A stretch of DNA of 44,804 bases from Bacteroidia bacterium. Its GTDB lineage: Bacteria > Bacteroidota > Bacteroidia > J057. Below, piece after piece: positions 17,750 through 25,967 of this stretch. The position numbers and the translations under genes were made by a program. The stretch covers positions 1 through 44,804 of the forward strand of contig JAUIGE010000048.1 in NCBI GenBank assembly GCA_030430205.1, read 5' to 3'. Position 1 is the stretch's first letter; each line of letters starts with the position of its first letter. Below the pieces are notes generated by a model, which searched no databases, was not told where the DNA came from, and saw nothing but the letters and a program-made list of their open reading frames with translations.

Positions 17750-19012
17750 ATGAGAAAAATAGGTATTCTACTGGTAATGGTCCTGATTTGTGCAGGCCTT
17801 ACTGCACAAAATTCAAAAATCACTACGGGTGTATTGAGTATCCAGGACAGGGATTATGAAGCTGCAATTGAGCAGCTTAGCATCGGCTTGTCCGATTTAA
17901 GCATCTTAAAGGAAAAAAATATTCCTAAAGGCTACATCAACTTAGCCATCGCTTATCAGAATGCATCCACCGCAGAAGCTACCAGGGATAAATATCCGGA
18001 TGGTTTATTGGCCGCTTATGATGCGTATAAAAAAGCTTATGAGCACAAGGGAGTTGCCGATAAAACCACGCTCAAAGCGATGGAAAACACCACCCTTTTC
18101 CTCAAAAACGCCATTTACAACGAAGCCGCCACAGCATATAATGATGGCTCCAATGGCACCGATGAGATAGCCAACAAGGAGAAGTTTATCAAAGCAAGCA
18201 AGCTTTTTAAAGCTGCCTGCGAACTGGATAAGGGTGATTATAACGCCCGCGTTATGCAAGGCTATTCCAACCTCATGTTGAAGGATACAACTTCTGCCCT
18301 CGCTTCTCTGAAAGAAGCCATCACCATGTACCAAAACCTGGAGACCAAGCCTGAAACTCCCGATGCCAATATCGGTTCTGCTTTTATCCAGTCTTCTCTC
18401 CTCAATATGTACCAGGGCAATGTGCGTGAAGCGCTCGATCTGGTTTCCATGGGCAAAAAGATCTATGCAGGAGAAACAGAAGGGGAAAAGAAAACCACAG
18501 AAAACCTGGATCGCGTAGCGCTGGCTATTTACAGCCAAAACCCCAGCCTGTTCCAGGAAGCGCGCAAAAGCTTCGAAGATGCCATCAAGGCCAATCCTGA
18601 AGATGTAGAAATCAAAATGGCTTATGCTGGCTTGCTTTCTCAGCGTGAAGAAAAAGAAGACAAGGACTATAGCTTAACGCTTTATAAGCAAATACTCGAA
18701 ACCGATGCTGCCAACTACCAGGCCAACGCCAATGTAGGGGTATTCTTCATCAATGAAGCTGCAGCCCTGAGTACACAAATGATGTCTGACAATACCTCCG
18801 AGGAGCAGGTAGCTGCCCTCGAAAAAGGCATTGTTGACAACCTCAGAAGCGCTTATCCCTACATCCTAAAAGCACACGAAGCCCGACCAGACTTCCTGGA
18901 GTGGGTAAACCAGCTCGTAAACATCACTTCCTATGTGCCCGAGCACATGGCAGAAATGAAAAAGTGGACCGACCTGCAAAGAGAGCTTGTGGCTAAAGGC
19001 TCTAAGAATTAA
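17750..19012 (+). CDS. Secreted TPR-repeat protein, paralogue 1
   Basis: The 420-residue protein has a signal peptide (IGILLVMVLICAGLTAQ) and then helical repeats. The first is DYEAAIEQLSIGLSDLSIL followed by KGYINLAIAYQNASTAE. It is clearly paralogous to the gene at 21528: both open with a repeat of the form Y-E/D-A-I-x-x-L-x-x-G-L-x-D-L-S-x-L, share ALYNEAA-type segments, and close with a TSYVPEH/STYVPAY segment before KWxxL. It is likely a periplasmic or outer-membrane-associated scaffold. It lies 51 nt after gyrA and may have its own promoter. A strong terminator follows the gene. Confidence 0.85.
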   Translation: MRKIGILLVMVLICAGLTAQNSKITTGVLSIQDRDYEAAIEQLSIGLSDLSILKEKNIPKGYINLAIAYQNASTAEATRDKYPDGLLAAYDAYKKAYEHKGVADKTTLKAMENTTLFLKNAIYNEAATAYNDGSNGTDEIANKEKFIKASKLFKAACELDKGDYNARVMQGYSNLMLKDTTSALASLKEAITMYQNLETKPETPDANIGSAFIQSSLLNMYQGNVREALDLVSMGKKIYAGETEGEKKTTENLDRVALAIYSQNPSLFQEARKSFEDAIKANPEDVEIKMAYAGLLSQREEKEDKDYSLTLYKQILETDAANYQANANVGVFFINEAAALSTQMMSDNTSEEQVAALEKGIVDNLRSAYPYILKAHEARPDFLEWVNQLVNITSYVPEHMAEMKKWTDLQRELVAKGSKN

Positions 19013-19056
19013 AAGATTGTAAATAGCGGCTCAGCCTGCTATTTTTTGAAGATAGG

Positions 19057-19092
19057 ATGAGGACGGAAATTTTTTCTGTCCTCATTTTTTTT
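19057..19092 (+). terminator. Strong Rho-independent terminator
   Basis: ATGAGGAC at 19057-19064 pairs with GTCCTCAT at 19078-19085. The stem extends inward through GGAAA/TTTCT with one wobble pair, giving about 13 bp. Eight consecutive T residues follow (19085-19092). It ends the TPR gene unit. Confidence 0.88.
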
Positions 19093-19153
19093 GTGGTTTT
19101 TTGGGGGAAATAGTTTGCCATTAATTTGATATTACCGAAAAAAAAATGGTCTT

Positions 19154-19918
19154 ATGCAAAGGTTCACCTATTTACAGGACGAATTGGCAGCCATATTTCC
19201 CCTCGCAGAGCCTTCCTACCATGCCTTCCTGCTTCATGAGCTAGATATACAGCGCAGGACCATCGTGCATCATTATCTTAGCCAGCAGACAGACAGCGCT
19301 GCAATCAGCTTTTTGCAGAATGATACTTCCCATATAGCCAGAATGATTGAGGTGCCTCTTCTCTTGGCGGCGGAGCGTCTGCCAGAGGCCCAAACGGTCC
19401 TCGATGCATTTGTACCCCAAAGCAATGACTCTACCCAGCTTCAATTTAAAGCATATTATGACCTGATCCTGCAAATACGGGAAGATGGAGGAGAACTTGC
19501 AGATATGACAGAAAGTGAAGAAAATCAATTACTAGCCATAGCCGCTCAAAACCAAAAATACAGTGGCAATGCGCAAAGCCTGCTTTATCAGGTATTTGGG
19601 AATGAGTTCCCTGTCATCATTGATCCTAATCCGATAGATGGTTCACGACTAGCCGGAGCGAATATCTTCGAAAAAAGGATTAAATGTTATCCAAATCCTG
19701 CACAACAAAATATAATAGTAGAGTTAGTAGACGACATTCCCATTACAAGTTTATTGATCGTTGATCTGTTAGGCAGGGAACTAATGAAGAAAACTATTTT
19801 TCCGTCTGTCGGGAAAGTTCAACTGGACATTAGTGCTTTAAATTCAGGTATCTATTGGGTACTTGGATTGGACTCCAAGGGACAATTACTTGAAATGGAG
19901 AAATTTGTTCACAATTAA
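19154..19918 (+). CDS. C-terminal remnant of a T9SS cargo protein
   Basis: The 254-residue frame starts at an ATG with no signal peptide; an in-frame stop lies at 19127-19129. Residues 1-155 are a helical region rich in Ala, Gln and Glu (ELDIQRRTIVHHYLSQQ, LLAIAAQNQKYSGNAQ, SLLYQVFGNEFPV). This resembles the segment that normally precedes the tail of large Saprospirales surface proteins. Residues 175-254 form a type A sorting domain (CYPNPAQQNIIVEL, LNSGIYWVLGLDSKGQLLE). A T9SS tail without a Sec signal cannot reach the periplasm, so this is best read as a 5'-truncated remnant with a still-open frame. Its tail is close in sequence to that of the next gene. It lies between two TPR paralogues. 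Confidence 0.7.
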   Translation: MQRFTYLQDELAAIFPLAEPSYHAFLLHELDIQRRTIVHHYLSQQTDSAAISFLQNDTSHIARMIEVPLLLAAERLPEAQTVLDAFVPQSNDSTQLQFKAYYDLILQIREDGGELADMTESEENQLLAIAAQNQKYSGNAQSLLYQVFGNEFPVIIDPNPIDGSRLAGANIFEKRIKCYPNPAQQNIIVELVDDIPITSLLIVDLLGRELMKKTIFPSVGKVQLDISALNSGIYWVLGLDSKGQLLEMEKFVHN

Positions 19919-19925
19919 CCAACCG

Positions 19926-19966
19926 ATATCCCGGTCTTAATCCACAAAAGGCCGGGATTAATTTTT
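19926..19966 (+). terminator. Probable terminator after the T9SS remnant
   Basis: ATCCCGG at 19928-19934 pairs with CCGGGAT at 19952-19958. The stem extends by one G-T and one C-G pair, and five T residues follow at 19962-19966. It lies immediately before the ATG of the next gene at 19972, so that gene's promoter must be within or just upstream of this hairpin. Confidence 0.7.
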
Positions 19967-19971
19967 CACAC

Positions 19972-21450
19972 ATGAAATATTTACTGTTTTTTATAAGCAT
20001 CCACGCCTTCATTTCAGGTTTTTCTCAGACGTTCTCTTATACCTTCAATTATGGGATCGATTTTGATTACGGGGCTGAATCGGCTGGCATTGTTGAGGAA
20101 TGGAATGGAGGTTACATCTTGATAGGAGGGGGAAATGTTTGGGGTACAGATTTATTTAGAGCTTTGAAACTGGTACATCTTTCTGATTCAGGAAAAGTGA
20201 TTTGGAAGAAGTATATGGGACGAGACGAAGAAGCCTGGTGGTCAGGCGGTGGCAGTAGCAACAGTTCCTTCTGGGATATGGAAGGCAATTTTATTGTAGG
20301 TGGTTCTGTTAGTAATGCCAACAATGAAAGTGATGGCTTGATTTATAAATTTGATCAGAATTTTGATACGCTCTGGACCCTAAGGCTGGACAATTCCCGT
20401 TGGGATATTTTTTATGGAGCCTGTTTGGCTCCTGATAGCAATTATCTTTTTATAGGGTCTACTATTTTTCCTGTCGGCACATCGAAAAATTTTTGGTTGG
20501 TTAAAGTAAGTCCAACAGGACAACTTATCTGGCAGAAAACCTATGACTCATTTAAAGACGACAGGGGCATCTCTGTCCAGATTGCCCCTGATAGTGGTTT
20601 GTTTATATCAGGGACATCTTATACCTCTACAGAAAGCGGTGGTTGGCTAATTAAGACTGATAGGTATGGGAAAAAAATGTGGGATCGGGATTATTTTCAT
20701 AAGAATCCCAGTTGTGGAATAGTAATGAATCCCACACAGGATGGGAATTATATTATGGCTCATTGTGAAGGGATTCAGTATGAACCCGGTCATCATGATC
20801 CAGTAGCAGTTATTGCAAAGATAACACCCGAAGCTCAAACCATTTGGAAGTGTTATTTTTCTGAAGAAAGAGAAACAAGTATCGCCCATGTAAAAGAAAT
20901 CTGGGATCATTATTACCTGGTGACAGGCATAAAAAGGCAAGTAGTCCTCAATATTGTTTCCCCTTGGGCAGCCCTGGTAGACAGCGCAGGCCATCTCGTA
21001 TGGGAACATGAATACAGCCTGGGACAAGGAGGCGGCTACCTGTATGACGGAATCGCAACTGCTGATAGTGGCATCTTTCTTACAGGATCAGTTACCAGTT
21101 TTGACTCCGTCGGCCACAATAGCGACTTCTGGGCCCTCAAAGTCGGCCCTAATGGCTGCCTGACTGAAAATTGCAGCCTGAATGCCCTGGAAGCTGCAGC
21201 GCCAAAAAGCTGGAAGCTTTACCCAAATCCTGCTCGGGATATGCTGTGGGTAGAAGTACCACAAAATAGAAGGGTATATTCATTCAAAATTATTGATCTG
21301 CTCGGAAGGGAAATCCTTAGGGAAGACCTATTGCCTCAAATCAATACACATCAACTGAATATTTCCACTTTAACATCGGGCATCTATTGGCTTGTCGCTT
21401 TGGATGCTGAAGGTCAGCTACTTACAAGTGAGAAATTTTTTCGCAAATAA
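19972..21450 (+). CDS. T9SS-exported beta-propeller protein
   Basis: This 492-residue protein has a signal peptide (YLLFFISIHAFISGFSQ). It carries repeated blades of the form G-G-x-I/F-I-x-G-S...D-G-x-I/L-x-K-x-D...W-x-K-x-Y, for example GLIYKFDQNFDTLWTLRLD and FWLVKVSPTGQLIWQKTYD. These are typical of PQQ-like or delta-60-type propellers in Bacteroidota surface proteins. The type A sorting domain runs from KLYPNPARDMLWVEV to the end (LTSGIYWLVALDAEGQLLTS). It should be secreted across the outer membrane and anchored; the ligand is unknown. The gene looks more A/T-rich than the flanking TPR genes. Confidence 0.85.
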   Translation: MKYLLFFISIHAFISGFSQTFSYTFNYGIDFDYGAESAGIVEEWNGGYILIGGGNVWGTDLFRALKLVHLSDSGKVIWKKYMGRDEEAWWSGGGSSNSSFWDMEGNFIVGGSVSNANNESDGLIYKFDQNFDTLWTLRLDNSRWDIFYGACLAPDSNYLFIGSTIFPVGTSKNFWLVKVSPTGQLIWQKTYDSFKDDRGISVQIAPDSGLFISGTSYTSTESGGWLIKTDRYGKKMWDRDYFHKNPSCGIVMNPTQDGNYIMAHCEGIQYEPGHHDPVAVIAKITPEAQTIWKCYFSEERETSIAHVKEIWDHYYLVTGIKRQVVLNIVSPWAALVDSAGHLVWEHEYSLGQGGGYLYDGIATADSGIFLTGSVTSFDSVGHNSDFWALKVGPNGCLTENCSLNALEAAAPKSWKLYPNPARDMLWVEVPQNRRVYSFKIIDLLGREILREDLLPQINTHQLNISTLTSGIYWLVALDAEGQLLTSEKFFRK

Positions 21451-21527
21451 AAGCCTCCTCCCTATTCATTTTTAAAGCGCAGTTTGTTTAACTTGATTGC
21501 TTGCTTACACCAAAGTATAAGAACCAC

Positions 21528-22706
21528 ATGAAAGCAATCATTTTTTTCCTCCTACTTTCTCTCTCCCTCTCTCCCCTCTTCGCCCAGTATGACGACATCT
21601 ACCGAGGCGTGCAAAGAAGCCATAAGGGCTATTATGATGAGGCCATTGCGGACCTGGAAAAAGGGCTGAAAGACCTGAGTGTATTGTCCGAAAGAGACAA
21701 GGCCAAGGCCTATACATACCTTGCGATTGCCTACCTGCATGCTGGCACCGATGGCAGCATGAAAGGAAAATTCAACAAGCCTCTGTTGCGGTCCCTCACT
21801 GCCATGAACAAAGCCGAAGCGGCAGATACAGAAAAAAGCTACCAACAAAACATCAGCTCCATGAAGCCTTTGCTGCAAATCGCTTTGTATAATGAAGCGG
21901 CCATCGCTTACAACGACAAAAAATACACAAGCTGCCAGAGCCATGCGGAGGCCAGCGTTCTACTGGATGAAACAGACCACACTGCCATCGCTTTGCTGGG
22001 CTTGGCTTTATTGGCTCAAAATAAAGAGAAGGAAGCTGCGCCGCAGCTGGAGAAAGCCATCACTGCCTTTTTGTCTTCCAACAAAAAAGCGAATGCCGAA
22101 ATCGCGGCAGCCTTCACCCAAACAGCCGCACTGCGGCTGAAAAAAGGCGACGCCCAGGGCGCGCAACAACTCGCCCAGCAAGGCCTGAGCCGCCTTCAGG
22201 CTTATCCCGACGCCATGAGCGGCCTCACGATGGTTGACCTCATCGCCTACGAAAAAAGCCCCAATCCGCTCAGCAGAGGCCGCGAGGCCTTCGAAGCAGC
22301 CATCAAAGCCTATCCCAAAAAGCTGGATATCCAGCGCACCTACGCCGCTTTGCTCATCGCCCAGGGCGATGAAAAAGACCAGGCCAAAGGCTATGGCATC
22401 TTTCAGCAAATACAAATGCGCTACCCCGATGATTATGAAGCCAATGCCTACCTGGCAAATATGCATGTGAAAGAAGCGCAGCAAATCCAGCAAAAGCTGG
22501 ACCCCAGCCTGGGCGACAAACAGTACCTGGAAATTGAAAAGCAGGTGATAGCGCAGCTCGCCAAGGCTTATCCTTTTGTCAAAAAGGCTTACGACAAGCA
22601 GCCCGATGATCCCCAATGGCTACAGCAATTGGTGAGTATCTCTACCTATGTGCCTGCTTATCAGGCAGAAAAAGGCAAATGGGAAAATGCGTTGAATAAT
22701 CTTTAA
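21528..22706 (+). CDS. Secreted TPR-repeat protein, paralogue 2
   Basis: The start is the ATG giving MKAIIFFLLLSLSLSPLFAQ, a signal peptide; the longer frame needs a TTG start and would hide it. The 392-residue product is a helical-repeat protein paralogous to the one at 17750, sharing the order of repeats and the closing VSISTYVPAYQAEKGKW segment. The two copies flank a T9SS remnant and a T9SS propeller gene. The stop codon overlaps by 4 nt the stop of the convergent Wzi-like gene through the shared TTAA. Confidence 0.85.
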   Translation: MKAIIFFLLLSLSLSPLFAQYDDIYRGVQRSHKGYYDEAIADLEKGLKDLSVLSERDKAKAYTYLAIAYLHAGTDGSMKGKFNKPLLRSLTAMNKAEAADTEKSYQQNISSMKPLLQIALYNEAAIAYNDKKYTSCQSHAEASVLLDETDHTAIALLGLALLAQNKEKEAAPQLEKAITAFLSSNKKANAEIAAAFTQTAALRLKKGDAQGAQQLAQQGLSRLQAYPDAMSGLTMVDLIAYEKSPNPLSRGREAFEAAIKAYPKKLDIQRTYAALLIAQGDEKDQAKGYGIFQQIQMRYPDDYEANAYLANMHVKEAQQIQQKLDPSLGDKQYLEIEKQVIAQLAKAYPFVKKAYDKQPDDPQWLQQLVSISTYVPAYQAEKGKWENALNNL

Positions 22707-24367
22707 AAGCGGACTTCATTGGTCGCGAGGTTGCCTCGCAGGCCACCCAGCATTTGCAGGGAGCGAATGCCATTTTCCACCCGATAGCGGCCTTCGGCCT
22801 CCAGGTATATATCCGTATCACCCAGCTGGTAGCTGAGGCGACCATATAGCTGCGTCACCTGCAGGGCGAAGCCCTGCCCCAGCTGCGGAAAATCGCTTGC
22901 GCGATGGAATTGGTCAGAGACGCGCACATCGCCGCCATAGTTCAGGCCGCCTTCATCCAGCCCCTGGAGCATCTGCGAAAAGCGCATATAGACATTCCAG
23001 GAAGGAAAAGGATGATAACGCAGGATCATCGTGACATCCTGTAGGTTCGCGCCATTCGAATGTCCCAGAAACTGCCCAAAATGCGTATAGTTGGTGGAAC
23101 TGTTGAAATGCTGGTAAACGTGCGGGCGAATCCTGTTGTACTCTGCCTGTAGGTCCAGCGTCTCTACGCCAAAAAGATCTAAAGCTTTCACGCCTGCCTG
23201 AAGCCCCAATTTGGTTCCCCAATAGCTGCTATTCTGCCGAAGCTGTGACACATTCAGGTCATCTATCAGCAATTGTCCATAGAGCTGAGCACGGCGCCAA
23301 AGGTTGATTTTACCTGAAAATCCGAGTATGCTGTTATCAGGACTTCCCAGACTTTGCTCTACCGAGCGGTAAAAAATGATCGGATTGAGGTATTGCAATT
23401 CAAACCCTCTTTCTCCCGTCGGAAGCTGAGATCCGTAGATAACGGACTCAAAAACGCCCAATGAAAGCCAATGTGCAGGCTTATAGGACAGATAATGCAT
23501 CGCAAGGTATTTGCGGGGATGGGTGCCGAGCACATCGGGTTTGTTGGGGATAAAATCAATCAGTTGTGCAAAATAATTGGTGTATTCCAATTTCCAGATA
23601 CGCGTCTGAAGCTGAAGCATCAGCTGATTGGCAGCATAATCCGAAAAAAGCAGGCTTTGAAATCCCTGCCCCAAAAAGGCCTTGTCATGCCCAAATTTGA
23701 TCCGCATGCCCTCCCAGGGCTTATAGGTGAGGTAAGCACTGCTATGGAAATAGTCAAAAATGGATTGAGGAACATTTTCCTTCACAGAAGTTTCGCCATA
23801 CAAATTTCGCACATCATCATAGCGATTTTGCACATACTGCTGATGCCGAAGCTGGTTGTCATATATTTCTGAATAAAAGCCCAGCTTGTCAAAAAGGGTT
23901 CCCCGCAGAACCAGCCCCCGCGAATTGGTAAACAGATTTTGCCGGAGGCCCTCTCCCGTATATTGATGCTGCTCCGCTCCCAGTTGGAAACGGAAAGCCG
24001 GATTTACAAACAGGCGAAAACGCGCTTCATTCACCTGGTAAAAATCTCTTCCATTTCGATAGAAATAACGAAAAATGCCTTTCCCAAGGCTATCCGCTGC
24101 ATAGCTGTCATCCAGTTGAAAGCGTGCCCTATCGTACCAGAGTCGCTCTGTATAGCTCATTTCAGATACGAAACTGCGGTCCAGCACATGTGCCAGGTAG
24201 TCTCTCCCAAAGGGTTTCAGATCGGTATGAATGACCTCTTCCGTATATGCCCGAATGTCTAATCTATCCACAAAATGATAGAGATCATGTTGCAAAGGCA
24301 GGTCGCTGTCCTGAGCTGAAAGGCTGCAAAGCAGGAAGAGTATGGGGAGTGGGAGAAGACGTTTCAT
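22703..24367 (-). CDS. Capsule assembly Wzi-like outer-membrane beta-barrel protein
   Basis: The start is set at the ATG encoding MKRLLPLPILFLLCSLSAQ, a signal peptide. The longer frame only adds residues translated from an adjacent heptanucleotide array. The 554-residue protein is built of amphipathic beta strands with aromatic girdles. It shows segments typical of Bacteroidota Wzi/capsule assembly proteins: YLTYKPWEGMRIKFGHDKAF, FSDYAANQLMLQLQTRIWKL and FELQYLNPIIFYRSVEQ. Wzi-type proteins bind surface polysaccharide at the outer membrane, though most Bacteroidota homologues are untested. It is downstream of folA on the same strand, with the heptad array filling most of the 139-nt gap, ending 9 nt before this ATG. 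Confidence 0.82.
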   Translation of the reverse strand: MKRLLPLPILFLLCSLSAQDSDLPLQHDLYHFVDRLDIRAYTEEVIHTDLKPFGRDYLAHVLDRSFVSEMSYTERLWYDRARFQLDDSYAADSLGKGIFRYFYRNGRDFYQVNEARFRLFVNPAFRFQLGAEQHQYTGEGLRQNLFTNSRGLVLRGTLFDKLGFYSEIYDNQLRHQQYVQNRYDDVRNLYGETSVKENVPQSIFDYFHSSAYLTYKPWEGMRIKFGHDKAFLGQGFQSLLFSDYAANQLMLQLQTRIWKLEYTNYFAQLIDFIPNKPDVLGTHPRKYLAMHYLSYKPAHWLSLGVFESVIYGSQLPTGERGFELQYLNPIIFYRSVEQSLGSPDNSILGFSGKINLWRRAQLYGQLLIDDLNVSQLRQNSSYWGTKLGLQAGVKALDLFGVETLDLQAEYNRIRPHVYQHFNSSTNYTHFGQFLGHSNGANLQDVTMILRYHPFPSWNVYMRFSQMLQGLDEGGLNYGGDVRVSDQFHRASDFPQLGQGFALQVTQLYGRLSYQLGDTDIYLEAEGRYRVENGIRSLQMLGGLRGNLATNEVRF

Positions 24368-24376
24368 ATGAAATTG

Positions 24377-24504
24377 GTTTCGGGTTTCGGGTTTTGGGTT
24401 TCGGGTTTTGGGTTTCGGGTTTTGGGTTTCGGGTTTTGGGTTTTGGGTTTTGGGATTCGATTCAGCGCACAGAACACGAAACTCCAAACTCGAAACCCGA
24501 AACT
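24377..24504. repeat. Heptanucleotide array (GTTTYGG)11 with inverted 4-unit partner (locus C)
   Basis: Eleven perfect 7-nt units cover 24377-24453 on the plus strand. The fifth base reads C, C, T, C, T, C, T, C, T, T, T. A 23-nt spacer follows, then four units of the same family on the other strand, also in strict 7-nt steps: CGAAACT, CCAAACT, CGAAACC, CGAAACT (24477-24504). The G-rich strand holds eleven GGG runs with 4-nt TTTY spacers, a canonical G-quadruplex motif close to the plant telomere unit TTTAGGG. It fills the gap between the folA stop and the start of the Wzi-like gene. Confidence 0.93.
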
Positions 24505-24506
24505 TC

Positions 24507-25019
24507 CTAACCCTTCTTCAAAGTTACATAAGTATAGGCAAATTCATTTTTCTCATCCGCCTGATTGGACGCTACATCTGTGATCTGCCAGGCATCGCTT
24601 TCGGGCAGCGGAAAGGAGACATCTCCGTCAATCTCGGCATGTACACGGGTGAAATAGATGGTATCTATCAGGTCTTTATCAATGCTTTCAGCGAAAAGCC
24701 CGGCACCGCCTATAATGAAGGCTTGCGCCTCCCCTTTACAAGCTGCCAGGGCAGCTTCCAGACTACCATACAACTCTATGCCTTCGGCATGAAAGGCCGC
24801 ATTGCGGGAGATAACGATATTGCGCCTTTTGGGCAGAGGCCTGCCCAGGGACTCAAAAGTCTTGCGGCCCATGATGATGGGATGGCCCGTGGTCAGCTGC
24901 TTAAATCGCTTCAGATCGGCTGAAAGCCGCCAGGGAATGTCATTATCCTTTCCAATAACGTCATTTTCTGATGCTGCATAAATCAAGGATAGAATCGGTC
25001 TGTTTTCTGTATCTTTCAT
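24507..25019 (-). CDS. folA: Dihydrofolate reductase
   Basis: The 170-residue protein has all the hallmarks of dihydrofolate reductase. It contains LIYAASENDVIGKDNDIPWR (substrate and Met20-loop region, with Asp in NDIPWR as the acid residue), GHPIIMGRKTFESLGRPLP and RRNIVISR (NADPH binding), and AFIIGGAGLF. It reduces dihydrofolate to tetrahydrofolate with NADPH for thymidylate and purine synthesis. thyA, often adjacent, is not present. The stop codon abuts the inverted arm of the heptad array, and the gene may be co-transcribed with the Wzi-like gene through that array. Confidence 0.97.
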   Translation of the reverse strand: MKDTENRPILSLIYAASENDVIGKDNDIPWRLSADLKRFKQLTTGHPIIMGRKTFESLGRPLPKRRNIVISRNAAFHAEGIELYGSLEAALAACKGEAQAFIIGGAGLFAESIDKDLIDTIYFTRVHAEIDGDVSFPLPESDAWQITDVASNQADEKNEFAYTYVTLKKG

Positions 25020-25109
25020 TCAAAACAATTTTTATGGCGCAAAAAACAAAAGTTTTTGAAATGTTTCCATGAAATAGCATATTGCTGCCAGGGATGTACC
25101 TGAAACATC

Positions 25110-25967
25110 ATGCAATATCAAACTTTAGAAAAATTCCCACCCCTGCTTTTGCTCGAAACTTTCAATCAGGCTTTTTCCGACTACATCAATCCGACCCCGG
25201 CCTTAAGTGAAAAAGTTTTTGACTGGAAAATACAAAGAGATGGTACAGATAGCAGTTTATCCGTAGGCATGTTTGGCCCGGAAGGAGAATTATGGGGCCT
25301 GATCCTGCACGCTCCTGGCGAGTGGAAAGGGAAAAAAGCCGTTTATAATGGCGGTACGGGCATCATCCCCGCACAACGCGGGAAAAAAGGTGCCATCGGC
25401 ATGTATGATTTTATTTTGCCGATATTGAAAGAAAAAGGCGTCGAAGGCAGCATCCTCGAATGTATCATAGGCAATGATGTCGCTTTGAAGCTGTACCAAA
25501 AAATAGGCTTTCAACTGGAACGTGAGCTGATTTGCTATATGGGCAAGTTGCCCCAATCCTATTTCCCGCCAGAAAATGTCTATTGGAAAATGCTCGACCA
25601 GTTGGACTGGCCTTATCTTCAATCCTTTTGGGATTGCCTTCCCAGCTGGCAAAACAGCATCCATGCGGTAGACAGGGTGAGCTGGAGCTATGAAAAATTG
25701 GGCATTTTTGAGGAGGGAAAACTGGTCGGCTACGGGATCATCAATCCCCTCAATGGCTACATCCCACAATTTGGCATACATCCGGAGCACAGGCGAAAGG
25801 GACTCGGAAAATTTCTATTTTCGCTTTTACAAAGCCGCACCGAGCGCCAACTTGCGCTGATCAACATTGACAAAGATTCTCCTTCTATTCCAGCCTTTGC
25901 CGAAGCCTTGGAATTGGGAGAAAGCTTGCGCCAGCATGAGCTTTGGTTGCCTTTTGATGAAAAATGA
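25110..25967 (+). CDS. Tandem GNAT-family N-acetyltransferase
   Basis: This 285-residue protein contains two GNAT-like halves. The first has the acetyl-CoA loop in GTGIIPAQRGKKGAIGMYDF (residues 87-106) followed by NDVALKLYQKIGF, the typical last helix-strand. The second has QFGIHPEHRRKGLGKFLFSL near residue 230. Both halves therefore keep the pyrophosphate-binding R/Q-x-x-G-x-G/A pattern, the first in weaker form. The substrate cannot be told. It overlaps the following ferredoxin-like gene by 4 nt (ATGA), which indicates translational coupling. It is divergent from folA. Confidence 0.85.
   Translation: MQYQTLEKFPPLLLLETFNQAFSDYINPTPALSEKVFDWKIQRDGTDSSLSVGMFGPEGELWGLILHAPGEWKGKKAVYNGGTGIIPAQRGKKGAIGMYDFILPILKEKGVEGSILECIIGNDVALKLYQKIGFQLERELICYMGKLPQSYFPPENVYWKMLDQLDWPYLQSFWDCLPSWQNSIHAVDRVSWSYEKLGIFEEGKLVGYGIINPLNGYIPQFGIHPEHRRKGLGKFLFSLLQSRTERQLALINIDKDSPSIPAFAEALELGESLRQHELWLPFDEK

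Noticed and set aside
22722-22736. GCGAGG/CCTCGC hairpin near the overlapping stops of the TPR and Wzi-like genes
   Set aside because: No T tract follows on either strand, and it lies in coding sequence, so a terminator call is not supported.
24368-24487. Forty-residue N-terminal extension of the Wzi-like protein rich in Pro, Lys, Thr and Asn
   Set aside because: It is only the translation of the heptanucleotide array. A normal signal peptide starts at the internal ATG at 24367.
24247-24583. Plus-strand open frames rich in Gly and Phe across the GTTTYGG array
   Set aside because: Open only because the 7-nt repeat lacks stops in those frames; they overlap real genes antisense and have no start context.
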